This document shows positions 41,446 through 49,794 of a stretch of DNA of 64,000 nucleotides, one piece after another. The stretch spans positions 1 to 64,000 of the forward strand of contig CAADGI010000013.1 of NCBI GenBank assembly GCA_900696495.1, in the 5' to 3' direction. Below the pieces are notes generated by a model, which saw only the letters and a list, made by a program, of their open reading frames with translations, searched no databases and was not told the origin of the DNA. Source of the stretch: an uncultured Alphaproteobacteria bacterium (GTDB lineage Bacteria; Pseudomonadota; Alphaproteobacteria; Micavibrionales; Micavibrionaceae). Numbering within the stretch: the first letter of the stretch is position 1; each line of letters starts with the position of its first letter. The translations under genes and the position numbers were made by a program.

Positions 41446-42288
41446 ATGCCTGAACTTCCCGAAGTCGAGACCGTCCGCAGGGGCCTGGAGCCCGCGATGC
41501 TGGGGCGGCTTATTCAAGACGTGATCCTGCGGCGCCCGGATTTGCGCGGCGCCTTTCCTGAAAATTTCCGCAAGGAAATCTCCGGCCGGAAAGTCATGAA
41601 GCTGGAGCGGCGCGGAAAATACATTCTCGCGGTGCTGGAAAACGGCGAAGGATTCGGCCTGCATCTGGGGATGTCGGGGCGTATCAAAATCCAGGACTCT
41701 TCCACGGACCAAAATTTCGGGTTGCACGACCACGTTGTTTTTATGATGGAGGACGGGACGAAAATTATTTTTAACGACCCGCGCCGCTTCGGGCAGCTCT
41801 TCAAAATCGGACCGCACTGGGAATCGGAAAAGCCGTTCGCGAATATGGGACCCGAACCGCTTGGGAAAAAATTTCTGAAAAACGGATTCGGCGTGAAACT
41901 GAAAAATAAAAAGGCGCCGATCAAAACCGTTTTGCTCGACCAGAACATCGTTGCGGGCGTCGGAAATATTTACGCGTGCGAGGCGCTGTTCGATGCCGGA
42001 ATTTCTCCGCTCAAAAAAGCGGGCGCTGTAAATAATGCGCAAACCGAAAAACTTGCTCACGCCGTTCAGCATGTCCTGGAGAAGGCGATCGAGGCGGGCG
42101 GCAGCACGCTGCGCGATCACCGGAAAACCAACGGCGAGATGGGCTATTTCCAGCATCATTTTTCCGTGTATGATCGCGAGGGAAAGGCCTGCCCGGGCTG
42201 CACCTGCGATACCGCCCAAACCGGCGGAATCCGCCGCATTACCCAGGCCGGGCGCTCAACATTCTACTGCCCGAGGAAGCAAAAATGA
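41446..42288 (+). CDS. mutM: formamidopyrimidine-DNA glycosylase
   Basis: Base-excision repair enzyme removing 8-oxoguanine and ring-opened purines. 280 aa. The N-terminal PELPEVETVRRGL with catalytic Pro, the helix-two-turn-helix region (ILLDQ-like VLLDQNIVAGVGNIYACEAL) and the zinc-finger start CPGC are normal. The C-terminus reads TFYCPRKQK instead of the usual YCPRCQ, so the fourth zinc cysteine is replaced by lysine; an extra Cys in CPGCTC might substitute. The mutM-rpsT-dnaA order is typical of alphaproteobacteria. Its stop overlaps the next start by 4 nt. Confidence 0.94.
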   Translation: MPELPEVETVRRGLEPAMLGRLIQDVILRRPDLRGAFPENFRKEISGRKVMKLERRGKYILAVLENGEGFGLHLGMSGRIKIQDSSTDQNFGLHDHVVFMMEDGTKIIFNDPRRFGQLFKIGPHWESEKPFANMGPEPLGKKFLKNGFGVKLKNKKAPIKTVLLDQNIVAGVGNIYACEALFDAGISPLKKAGAVNNAQTEKLAHAVQHVLEKAIEAGGSTLRDHRKTNGEMGYFQHHFSVYDREGKACPGCTCDTAQTGGIRRITQAGRSTFYCPRKQK

Positions 42289-42686
42289 TTCGCAATATAT
42301 TGATCGCCGCCGCCATGATTTTGACCTGTTATTCAGGCCCGGTTTTTGCTGCGAATAGCGCACCCGCAGCCACGCCGCCCGCGCGGTTTTTTTCCTCGAT
42401 GCAGGATGTTCCTCTTGTCGCGGGCCTGAGCGAGCTTGCCGATCAAACCGTCACCTTCGACAAACCGGAAGGGCGGATTATCGAGTCGGTCGCCGAAATT
42501 GAATCGGGGTCTTTCGACAGCGTGAAAAAATCCTACGATCAGGCTCTGCCGCAACTCGGCTGGAGCAGGATCGCGGAAAATTCCTATGCGCGTGAAAACG
42601 AATTCCTGCATCTTAATTTTGAAACCTATGACGGCAGAAATTTCGTACGCGTACTGGTCCGTCCGCGAGAGGGCGCCGCTCCTTAA
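42285..42686 (+). CDS. exported hypothetical protein, 133 aa
   Basis: Small protein with a signal peptide (MIRNILIAAAMILTCYSGPVFA, cleavage after VFA). The mature part forms an alpha/beta pattern (SVAEIESGSFDSVKKSYDQA, FLHLNFETYDGRNFVRVLVRP). It probably resides in the periplasm. Function unknown, although genes of this sort are often found between mutM and rpsT in alphaproteobacteria. Translationally coupled to mutM through an ATGA overlap. Confidence 0.78.
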   Translation: MIRNILIAAAMILTCYSGPVFAANSAPAATPPARFFSSMQDVPLVAGLSELADQTVTFDKPEGRIIESVAEIESGSFDSVKKSYDQALPQLGWSRIAENSYARENEFLHLNFETYDGRNFVRVLVRPREGAAP

Positions 42687-42787
42687 TTATGAATTTCAGG
42701 TGCAAATGTGGCGCTTGACAGATGCCCCCGCGAGACGTACAACTTTGCAATCTTCATAGAAAAATTTGGGTTACGGGTAGTTACAAA

Positions 42788-43066
42788 ATGGCGAATCACC
42801 GCTCTGCAAAAAAACGTTCCAAGCGCAACGCATCGCGCTCCAAAATCAATTCATCGCGCGTCAGCGCCATCCGCACTTCACTTAAGAAAGTCGAGCAGGC
42901 GATCAGTTCAGGCAACGCCAAGGCGGCTGAAGAAGCGCTGAAAAAAGTAAAGCCTCAGATGGCTCGCGGTGTTTCCAAAGGCGTTCTGAAAAAGAGCACC
43001 GTCTCGCGGAAAATTTCGCGGCTGTCGGCCCGTATAAAAAATTTGAAAAAGTCGGCGAAGGGCTAA
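42788..43066 (+). CDS. rpsT: 30S ribosomal protein S20
   Basis: 92-aa, strongly basic primary 16S rRNA-binding protein. MANHRSAKKRSKRNASRSKI at the N-terminus, VSKGVLKKSTVSRKISRL and the Lys-rich C-terminus are the S20 pattern. The start at 42788 is set by homology; the longer frame upstream is not credible. Located directly before the dnaA upstream region. Confidence 0.96.
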   Translation: MANHRSAKKRSKRNASRSKINSSRVSAIRTSLKKVEQAISSGNAKAAEEALKKVKPQMARGVSKGVLKKSTVSRKISRLSARIKNLKKSAKG

Positions 43067-43568
43067 GCCGCAAGTCATCTTCAAGTAAAACAAATTAATT
43101 ACAACAGCTTGTATTGTTCTTGAGAAGTAATTCTTCAGGAAGAAAAAATATTTGCCAAAAGATTTGCAGTAAAAAAATTTCTTTTTTCATGTTCTCTATT
43201 TGGTCTTGTTGCCTGTGAATAAAATTTCGGTATGGTGATCAGACGCTGTGGATGAAAAAAGTTTTCTGAGTTTTGAGTTCGCCGCGAATTACTGTGTGAG
43301 AGTTTGAGAAACCGGATTTCGAATTTCGAATCGGTTTCCTGGAACCGGAAAAGAATGAGACGGTTCCGCGATAGGGGATTTAGCTGGGCTGGCTACAAGA
43401 GACCGAAACAAGGTTTCGCAGGGGGCACACTAACACCTTTTTATCACAGGCTGGAATTGACGAAGGCGAACACCATCGTGTGTTTGTTTGACCCTTCGTG
43501 TCGCCTTTGCGGCGGTTTTTCACCTGTGCGAACGGCAAAACGAAACATAAAACTGGAGAGAATAGACC
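43067..43568 (+). other. rpsT-dnaA spacer, possible oriC or dnaA control region
   Basis: 502 bp without a convincing gene. The first ~130 bp are strongly AT-rich, like an unwinding element. TGTGAATAA (43214-43222) is the complement of a perfect DnaA box TTATTCACA, and TGTGGATGA (43247-43255) is one mismatch from TTATCCACA. The right part holds stems (CGAAACAAGGTTTCG near 43405; ACGAAGG/CCTTCGT) that may fold in the dnaA leader. A 90-codon open frame at 43304-43576 looks spurious. Confidence 0.5.
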
Positions 43569-45008
43569 ATGTCTGAAATCGGGGGAAAAACGGCCTCATC
43601 CGTCGTGACCAATCTGCAGCTCAAAGATACCGCGCTCGAGCCCACGCCGGAAATAATGACCACCTGGAAACGCGTCCATAACAGCATGCGCCAGGAATTC
43701 GGTGAGGCGATCTTCCGTAGCTGGCTGAAACCCCTGACGCTCCAGGCCTATTATCACGGCACCATGGAAATCTCCGTCCCGACTCGCTTTATGCGCGACT
43801 GGATCCAGACTCATTATGCCGAGCGCATCCTCGAGATGTGCGGCACGGCTGACGCTGAAATCAAGCGCATCCAGTTCGTGGTGGTTCAGGCCGGAGGCGC
43901 GGACAGCGTTTTTGATTCGTCCAGCGAGCAGGCCGTTATCAATACCGTCAAGGCCAACGAAAACCGCAAAAGCCAGATCGCGGAAATCGCATCGCCGCTC
44001 GATGCGCGCTTCAAGTTCGACACGTTCGTGGTCGGTAAATCCAACGCGCTGGCCCATGCCGCCGCCCGCCGGGTGGTCGAGAGCATGTCGGTGCCGTTCA
44101 ACCCGCTCTTTATCTATGGCGGCGTCGGTCTCGGTAAAACGCACCTGATGCATGCCATCGCGCACGCATTGGAAAGCCACTGGCCGGACAAGGTTGTCAT
44201 GTATCTCTCGGCCGAGAAATTCATGTACCAGTTCGTCAAGGCCTTGCGCGCCAACGACACGATGAATTTCAAGGACCAGTTCCGCTCGGTCGATGTCCTG
44301 ATGATCGACGATATCCAGTTCATCACCGGCAAGGAATCGACGCAGGAGGAATTCTTCCATACGTTTAATGCGCTGGTCGACCAGAACAAGCAGATCATTA
44401 TCTCGGCGGACAAGGCGCCGTCGGACCTCACGGGAATTGATGAACGCCTGCGTTCGCGCCTCGCCTGGGGTCTCGTGGCCGATATCCAGCCGACCTCTTA
44501 TGAGCTTCGCCTCGGCATCCTGCAGAGCAAGCGCGCGCAGTTGCAGGCCAATGTGCCGGACAGCGTGCTGGAATTCCTGGCTCTCAAGGTCACCAGCAAT
44601 ATCCGCGAACTGGAAGGCGCACTGAACCGAATCGTCGCCCATTCCGATGTCGCGAAACAGGAAATCACGCTGGAGACGACCCAGGAAGTGCTGCAGGACC
44701 TGCTCCGCTCCCACGACCGCCGGATTACGATCGACGAAATCCAGCGCAAGGTCGCCGAGCATTTCAACCTCCGCATGACCGACATGCATTCCGCCCGCCG
44801 CGCGCGCAATGTCGCCCGCCCGCGCCAGATCGCCATGTACCTGGCCAAGCAGCTCACGGCCCGTTCCCTCCCGGAAATCGGCCGCAAGTTCGGTGGCCGC
44901 GACCACACCACGGTCATGCATGCCGTGCGCAAGGTCGAGGAACTGATGACCGAGGACACCCAGATCGCGCAGGATGTCGATGTCATCCGCCGCGCCCTGA
45001 CTGGCTAA
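43569..45008 (+). CDS. dnaA: chromosomal replication initiator DnaA
   Basis: ATPase that binds DnaA boxes and opens the origin. 479 aa. An N-terminal domain I (WKRVHNSMRQEFGEAIFRSW) and a linker precede the AAA+ domain with Walker A GGVGLGKTH and Walker B VLMIDDIQF; domain IV carries RRARNVARPRQIAMYLAKQL and the signature FGGRDHTTVMHAVRKVEEL. The start gives a short N-terminal extension before domain I. It is the only dnaA-type gene in the window and is followed by a hairpin repeat and a terminator, then by biotin genes rather than dnaN. Confidence 0.97.
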   Translation: MSEIGGKTASSVVTNLQLKDTALEPTPEIMTTWKRVHNSMRQEFGEAIFRSWLKPLTLQAYYHGTMEISVPTRFMRDWIQTHYAERILEMCGTADAEIKRIQFVVVQAGGADSVFDSSSEQAVINTVKANENRKSQIAEIASPLDARFKFDTFVVGKSNALAHAAARRVVESMSVPFNPLFIYGGVGLGKTHLMHAIAHALESHWPDKVVMYLSAEKFMYQFVKALRANDTMNFKDQFRSVDVLMIDDIQFITGKESTQEEFFHTFNALVDQNKQIIISADKAPSDLTGIDERLRSRLAWGLVADIQPTSYELRLGILQSKRAQLQANVPDSVLEFLALKVTSNIRELEGALNRIVAHSDVAKQEITLETTQEVLQDLLRSHDRRITIDEIQRKVAEHFNLRMTDMHSARRARNVARPRQIAMYLAKQLTARSLPEIGRKFGGRDHTTVMHAVRKVEELMTEDTQIAQDVDVIRRALTG

Positions 45009-45015
45009 CCATTTT

Positions 45016-45130
45016 TGTCTCCCCCGCGAAGGCGGGGGTCCGGCAATAAAGCGCACAGCTTCGCTGTGCAAATCATAATACAGGTCCCCGTTCGGCGCTC
45101 GGCGCTGCCTCGCTGGCCGGGGATGACAAT
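45016..45130. repeat. composite hairpin repeat
   Basis: Three stems in a row: CCCCCGCGAAGGCGGGGG (45021-45038), GCACAGCTTCGCTGTGC, and a GGTCCCCG...GGGGATGACA half. Same family as the other GTCATCCC/GGGATGAC elements but with an extra central hairpin; the element at 52751 has a similar composite form. Confidence 0.7.
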
Positions 45131-45190
45131 GAATTGTCAGTTTAAAGATACGGGTGGGTATCTCCCCGTCGCTAAATCTGTATCTCAATA

Positions 45191-45231
45191 AGCGCGGACC
45201 ATTGCCTCCTTGTGGTCCGCGCTTTCTTTTT
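45191..45231 (+). terminator. rho-independent terminator
   Basis: AGCGCGGACCA and TGGTCCGCGCT pair perfectly around an 11-base loop and are followed by a T-rich run. It separates dnaA from the biotin cluster. Confidence 0.92.
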
Positions 45232-45266
45232 GACTCCGGCTTTGCGCCTCATTACTCTCCAACCCT

Positions 45267-46253
45267 ATGACAAACCAATTAAATCCCTTGGCGATTTCCC
45301 GCGACGCGGTTCGCGCAATTTATGAACGGCCCCTGCTTGATCTCGTTTACGAGGCCGCCGGGGTGCACCGCGCCCATCACGACCATCACGAAATGCAGAT
45401 GTGCACGCTGCTCTCGATCAAAACCGGCGGTTGCCAGGAAGATTGCAAATATTGCTCGCAGTCGATCCATAACAATGCGGCGCTCGATAAAGAACTGCTG
45501 CTCAAGACCGACAAAGTTTTGGAAGACGCGCGTAAAGCCAAGGAGGCCGGCTCGACGCGTTTTTGCATGGGCGCTGCGTGGCCGCGCGTGACGGACGGGC
45601 GCGGCTTCGACCGCGTGCTCGAAATGGTCAAGGGCGTTTCCGACATGGGCATGGAGGCGTGCTGCACGCTCGGCATGCTGACCGAAGACCAGGCGAGGCG
45701 CCTGAAAGAGGCGGGGCTGACGGCCTACAACCACAATCTCGACACGTCCGAGGAATTCTACGACAAGATCATCACGACGCGGACCTACAAGGATCGTCTT
45801 GAGACCATTGAAAACGTGGCGAAGGCGGGAATTTCACTGTGCTGCGGCGGCATTCTCGGCATGGGCGAGAGCAAGGAGGACCGCATCGGCCTGCTGCACC
45901 GCCTGGCGAATTTAAACCCGCAGCCCGAATCGGTGCCTATCAATATGCTGGTGCCGGTCGAAGGCACGCCGCTCGAAGACCAGAAGCGTTTAGACGTTTT
46001 TGAATGGATCAGGACGATTGCGGTTGCGCGTATTCTGATGCCAAAGGCCATGGTGCGCCTGTCGGCGGGCCGTCTCGAGATTTCCCGCGAGGCGCAGGCG
46101 ATGGCGTTCATGGCGGGCGCGAACGCGATTTTCACGGGCGAAAAACTGCTGACCACGCCGAACCCGGACATGAACGAAGACAATGACTTGCTGAAGGAAC
46201 TCGGCCTCAAACCCCGCGCGCCGCATAAAGAGCAAGACCGCGAAGCGGCTTAA
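45267..46253 (+). CDS. bioB: biotin synthase
   Basis: Radical-SAM enzyme inserting sulfur into dethiobiotin. 328 aa. [11 protein letters not shown] supplies the [4Fe-4S] cysteines for [15 protein letters not shown], the [10 protein letters not shown] stretch and the arginine in MVRLSAGR belong to the second cluster and substrate site. It is the first gene of a bioB-bioF-bioD-(GIY-YIG)-bioA run. Confidence 0.97.
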   Translation: MTNQLNPLAISRDAVRAIYERPLLDLVYEAAGVHRAHHDHHEMQMCTLLSIKTGGCQEDCKYCSQSIHNNAALDKELLLKTDKVLEDARKAKEAGSTRFCMGAAWPRVTDGRGFDRVLEMVKGVSDMGMEACCTLGMLTEDQARRLKEAGLTAYNHNLDTSEEFYDKIITTRTYKDRLETIENVAKAGISLCCGGILGMGESKEDRIGLLHRLANLNPQPESVPINMLVPVEGTPLEDQKRLDVFEWIRTIAVARILMPKAMVRLSAGRLEISREAQAMAFMAGANAIFTGEKLLTTPNPDMNEDNDLLKELGLKPRAPHKEQDREAA

Positions 46254-46260
46254 GAAAGGG

Positions 46261-46352
46261 TTTAACACGAAGGACGCGAAGTTTTACAAAAATCATGAAG
46301 TTTGAATGTTACTTTGTGTGCTTTGTGCTTCTTTGTGATCTTTGTGTTAAAA
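46261..46352. repeat. inverted-arm element with CACAAAG-type units (empty)
   Basis: The left arm begins TTTAACACGAAGGACGCGAAG; the right arm is the complement of repeated (CA)CACAAAG units (CTTTGTGTG, CTTTGTGCTT, CTTTGTGAT, CTTTGTGTTAAA). The outer 14 bases pair almost perfectly. The element fills the bioB-bioF spacer and leaves bioF without a clear ribosome-binding site. Confidence 0.6.
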
Positions 46353-46369
46353 ATTTCTGAGTTTAAAAA

Positions 46370-47482
46370 ATGAAAAATTTTCGACAGCAACTCGATGATC
46401 TGAAAGGCAAGGATCGTTACAGGTCCTTGAATTTACCAAGCGGGATTGATTTCACGTCAAATGATTATCTTGGCCTGCGCGCGCACCCGGAACTGCGCCG
46501 CGCGGCGATCGCTGCGCTTGAGGGCGGACTGGATATTGGCGCGGGCGGATCGCGTTTGCTGCGCGGGCACACGGAATCTCATGCGGCGCTGGAAGAATTT
46601 GCTGCGCGTTATTTTGGCGTGGAGGCCGCGCTGTTTTTCGCGAGCGGGTTTCAGGCCAACGCCGCGATTTTTGGGACGCTGCCCGGGCGCGACGATACGG
46701 TTATTTTTGACGCACTCATTCACGCCAGCGCGCGCGATGGCATCCAGGCCAGCAACGCAACGCATGCGCGCGTGCCGCACAACGATCTCGATGCCTATGA
46801 AGACGCATTAAAAAACGCGAAGGGCCAGCGCTGGATCGCGGTGGAATCCGTTTATTCCATGGACGGCGACCGGGCGCCGCTCAAGGAACTGTATGCGCTC
46901 GCGCAAAAATACGATGCTTATCTGATTGTCGACGAGGCGCATGGTACGGGCGTTTTCGGCGATAGCGGCAAGGGTGTTTCCGAGGGCCTGCCACATGAAA
47001 ACCTGATTACGCTGCATACATGCGGCAAGGCGCTGGGCGTGGCGGGCGGGCTGGTCTGCGCGCCGCGCGACATTATCAATTATATGGTGAACAGGGCGCG
47101 GCCCTTCATCTATTCCACCGCGCCGATGCCGCTGCAGGCCGTGCTGGTGAAACGCGCGCTGGAACTGGTACAGGAAGAGCCGCAGCGCCGGCAGGCGCTG
47201 CACAAGCTCATGCATTACGCTTCGTCCATGGATTTCCTGGATGGATTGTTCGGCGATCATTTCTCGCCGATCCTGCCGGTTATCCTGGGTGATGACGGCG
47301 TTGCCGTCGATATCGCCAAAAGCCTGCAGCAAAAAGGCTTCGACATCCGCGCCATTCGCCCGCCGACCGTGCCGGAGAATACCGCGCGGCTGCGTATTTC
47401 ACTCAGCGTCAATATCACCGAACAAAATCTGCGCGACCTGAATGCACATCTGTTGCCGTATTTGAGAAAGAAAGCCGCATGA
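46370..47482 (+). CDS. bioF: 8-amino-7-oxononanoate synthase
   Basis: PLP enzyme condensing pimeloyl-ACP (or -CoA) with alanine in biotin synthesis; 370 aa. SNDYLGL-type start (FTSNDYLGLRAHPELRRA), GAGGSRLLRGHTESHAALE, the DEAHGTGVFG aspartate-histidine region and the TCGKALGVAGG lysine motif are diagnostic of the alpha-oxoamine synthase family. Overlaps bioD by 4 nt. Confidence 0.95.
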   Translation: MKNFRQQLDDLKGKDRYRSLNLPSGIDFTSNDYLGLRAHPELRRAAIAALEGGLDIGAGGSRLLRGHTESHAALEEFAARYFGVEAALFFASGFQANAAIFGTLPGRDDTVIFDALIHASARDGIQASNATHARVPHNDLDAYEDALKNAKGQRWIAVESVYSMDGDRAPLKELYALAQKYDAYLIVDEAHGTGVFGDSGKGVSEGLPHENLITLHTCGKALGVAGGLVCAPRDIINYMVNRARPFIYSTAPMPLQAVLVKRALELVQEEPQRRQALHKLMHYASSMDFLDGLFGDHFSPILPVILGDDGVAVDIAKSLQQKGFDIRAIRPPTVPENTARLRISLSVNITEQNLRDLNAHLLPYLRKKAA

Positions 47483-48153
47483 GCAATTCCTGCATCATTA
47501 CCGGCACCGATACGAACGTGGGAAAGACCGTTTTCAGCGCGATGCTGATGCTGGCGCTGAAGGCGAATTACTGGAAGCCGATCCAGTGCGGTGTCGCGGA
47601 AGGCGTGGACACGAAAATCGTTCAAACTTACACAGGTTTGCCGGACGACCGTTTCTTTCCGGAAAAATATATTTTTACCGAAGCGCTGTCGCCGCATCGC
47701 GCCTCGGAGATCGATCACGTTAAAATTGACCTTGAAGCGTTGCAGCCGCCGGAATCGGATGCGCCGCTGCTGATTGAGGGGGCGGGGGGGCTCATGGTGC
47801 CGCTGACGCGCGGTGCGCTGCAGATCAATCATTTCCAGCGCTGGGGCCTGCCGGTCATTCTGTGCGCACGCACGGGGCTTGGCACGCTGAACCACACGCT
47901 TTTGTCGGTCGAGGCGCTGAAGGCGCGGCAAATTCCCATTCACGGCATCGTTTTCGTCGGCGCGGAGAATCCGGACAATATCGAGACCATTGCGGAATTC
48001 ACCGGAGAGAAAATCCTGGGCCGGATGCCATTTCTGGCTGAAATCAATGAGCGCACATTAATGCAGGCCTTTGCCGAGAATTTCAGGTTGAAAGATTTTC
48101 TTACACCGTCATCCCGAGCGGAGCAAAGCGTAGTCGAGGGATCTTTATCGTGA
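47479..48153 (+). CDS. bioD: dethiobiotin synthetase with repeat-derived C-terminus
   Basis: ATP-dependent carboxylase forming the ureido ring of dethiobiotin. 224 aa. The P-loop GTDTNVGKTVFSAML, KPIQCG and EGAGGLMVPLTR are typical. The last ~14 residues (TPSSRAEQSVVEGSLS) are translated from the GTCATCCCGAGCGGAGC palindrome half and have no counterpart in the family, so the original stop was replaced when the element arrived. The domain itself looks intact. Its stop overlaps the GTG start of the GIY-YIG gene. Confidence 0.93.
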   Translation: MSNSCIITGTDTNVGKTVFSAMLMLALKANYWKPIQCGVAEGVDTKIVQTYTGLPDDRFFPEKYIFTEALSPHRASEIDHVKIDLEALQPPESDAPLLIEGAGGLMVPLTRGALQINHFQRWGLPVILCARTGLGTLNHTLLSVEALKARQIPIHGIVFVGAENPDNIETIAEFTGEKILGRMPFLAEINERTLMQAFAENFRLKDFLTPSSRAEQSVVEGSLS

Positions 48154-48466
48154 AACAGTTCGCACTATATTTCATGACCAATTGGACAAACGAAGTTCTT
48201 TATACGGGCGTCACCAGTAATCTTGAGCAACGTGTATGGCAGCATAAAAATAAACTCATTGATGGTTTCACGAAAAGATACAATTTGGACAAATTGGTTT
48301 ATTTCGAGCAATTTCAGGATTCAAAAAATGCGATTAAAAGAGAGAAACAAATAAAAAACCGGAGCAGAAAAAAGAAAGATTATCTTGTTAATTTAAAAAA
48401 TCCTGAATGGAGAGATTTATCCCAGGATTGGTATAGCGAAGATCCCTCGGCTTCGCTCGGGATGAC
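48108..48466. mobile_element. split palindrome enclosing a GIY-YIG gene
   Basis: GTCATCCCGAGCGGAGC...GAGGGATCTT (48108-48145) and AAGATCCCTCGGCTTCGCTCGGGATGAC (48439-48466) are inverted copies, each also self-complementary in part. Between them lies only the AT-rich GIY-YIG gene. The unit sits between bioD and bioA and donates coding sequence to bioD and to the GIY-YIG tail. Mobility is inferred from structure. Confidence 0.6.
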
Positions 48467-48479
48467 GAGTAATGGATAA
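48150..48479 (+). CDS. GIY-YIG nuclease family protein
   Basis: 109-aa single-domain GIY-YIG protein. ALYFMTNWTNEVLYTGVTSN holds the two tyrosine motifs, LEQRVWQHKN the conserved Arg/His region and IKREKQIKNRSRKKK the catalytic glutamate and basic helix. The start is GTG, overlapping the bioD stop. The tail DPSASLGMTSNG comes from the right palindrome half. The gene is much AT-richer than the biotin genes. It belongs to the YhbQ-like group of tiny GIY-YIG proteins with uncertain function; as it lies wholly inside an inverted repeat, it may mobilise or process that repeat. Confidence 0.88.
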   Translation: MKQFALYFMTNWTNEVLYTGVTSNLEQRVWQHKNKLIDGFTKRYNLDKLVYFEQFQDSKNAIKREKQIKNRSRKKKDYLVNLKNPEWRDLSQDWYSEDPSASLGMTSNG

Positions 48480-49794
48480 AATCTGGCATCCCTTCACGCA
48501 GCACGCGCTCAGCAATCCCGAGATTGAAATCGAGCGGGCGGACGGCGCATATCTGTATGCGAAAGACGGGCGCAAAATTTTGGACGGGATTTCATCGTGG
48601 TGGGTGAACACGCATGGTCATTGCCATCCCGGGATTGTCAAAGCGGTGCAGGCGCAGGCCGGGAAACTGGAGCAGGTGATTTTCGCGGGCTTCACGCATG
48701 CCCCCGCCGAGGAGCTGGCCGAAAAATTGCTGCGGGTGACGGGCAATCATTTCCAGCATGTGTTTTATTCCGACAGCGGTTCCACGGCGGTCGAGGTTGC
48801 CCTCAAAATGGCAATTGGTTACTGGCGGCATACGGGAAACCCGCGGAAAAATGTGGTGGCGATCGAGGGCGGCTATCACGGCGATACGTTCGGCGGCATG
48901 TCGGCGGGCGGGCGCGGCGTGTTCAGCGATGTTTATAAAGATTTTCTTTTTGACGTCATGCACCTGTCGTTTGACGGCATGGAGCAATCATTCGAGAAAA
49001 TCGCGGCGCGGGGCGATGTCGCGGCGTTGATTTTAGAGCCGCTGGTTCTTGCGGCGGGCGGGATGAAATTCTATTCCGCCGAAACGTTGAAAAAACTTTC
49101 TGAAATCTGCAAACGCCACGACATTCTTTTAATCGCCGATGAAGTCATGACCGGCTTTGGCCGCACTGGCACGATGTTCGCATGCGAACAGGCAAACATC
49201 TGGCCCGACATTATATGCCTGTCAAAAGGGCTGACGGGCGGTTTCCTGCCGATGGGCGCGACGCTGTGCACGGGAAAAATCTATGATGCGTTCTATCAAA
49301 AAGACCGCAGCAAAATGTTCTTTCATTCGTCTTCCTACACGGGCAATGCGCTGGCCTGCGCGGCGGCGGTCGCCTCCTTGAAAATCTGGGAGAGCGAGCC
49401 CGTTATGGTTGGAATCGCCAGCATTTCCGCGGTTCAGAGGGGGGCTATGCAGCGGTTTTCTAAGCGCCCTGATGTTGAAAACGTGCGCAGTCTGGGCACA
49501 ATTCTGGCTTTAGACGTCATTGCGACCCCGGCGGAAAGCCGGGGGAAGCAATCCAGTTCTAAAGATGGATTGCTTCGTCGCGATGCTCCTCGCAATGACG
49601 GGTATCTGGCCCCCGTCGCCCCCAAGCTTTACGACTTTTTCCTGCTTCATAACGTTTTGTTGCGCCCGCTCGGCAATACGGTCTATATTCTGCCTCCATA
49701 CTGCATAACCGAAGAAGAACTCGAAAATGTCTACGACATCATCGACCTCGCCCTTGACCATCTCCGGGATGGCCGCGAACAACAGGCGGCATGA
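48472..49794 (+). CDS. bioA: adenosylmethionine-8-amino-7-oxononanoate aminotransferase with in-frame repeat insert
   Basis: PLP aminotransferase making 7,8-diaminopelargonate from KAPA with SAM as amino donor. 440 aa. WHPFTQH at the start, SWWVNTHGHCHP, the GYHGDTFGGMS loop, ADEVMTGFGRTG and the PLP lysine in CLSKGLTGGFLPM are all present. Between residues about 348 and 377, in front of LLHNVLLRPLGN, roughly 29 residues (ATPAESRGKQSS...) are read from a palindromic repeat and are absent from the family. The insert lies near the surface-exposed C-terminal domain junction, so the enzyme may still work. Confidence 0.93.
   Translation: MDKIWHPFTQHALSNPEIEIERADGAYLYAKDGRKILDGISSWWVNTHGHCHPGIVKAVQAQAGKLEQVIFAGFTHAPAEELAEKLLRVTGNHFQHVFYSDSGSTAVEVALKMAIGYWRHTGNPRKNVVAIEGGYHGDTFGGMSAGGRGVFSDVYKDFLFDVMHLSFDGMEQSFEKIAARGDVAALILEPLVLAAGGMKFYSAETLKKLSEICKRHDILLIADEVMTGFGRTGTMFACEQANIWPDIICLSKGLTGGFLPMGATLCTGKIYDAFYQKDRSKMFFHSSSYTGNALACAAAVASLKIWESEPVMVGIASISAVQRGAMQRFSKRPDVENVRSLGTILALDVIATPAESRGKQSSSKDGLLRRDAPRNDGYLAPVAPKLYDFFLLHNVLLRPLGNTVYILPPYCITEEELENVYDIIDLALDHLRDGREQQAA
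49515..49600. repeat. palindromic element inside bioA
   Basis: CGTCATTGCGACCCCGGCGG... pairs with ...GCTCCTCGCAATGACG: the outer 11 bases are exact inverted repeats, with AGCAATCCA/TGGATTGCT pairing further in. The 86-bp element is read through without a stop in bioA, as described for Rickettsia palindromic elements in protein genes. Confidence 0.75.

Noticed and set aside
43304-43576. 90-codon frame just before dnaA
   Set aside because: No ribosome-binding site, odd composition, and it covers the stem-rich dnaA leader.
43596-45188. 530-codon open frame on the minus strand across dnaA
   Set aside because: It is the shadow of the high-GC dnaA coding strand and has no family features, ribosome-binding site or promoter.
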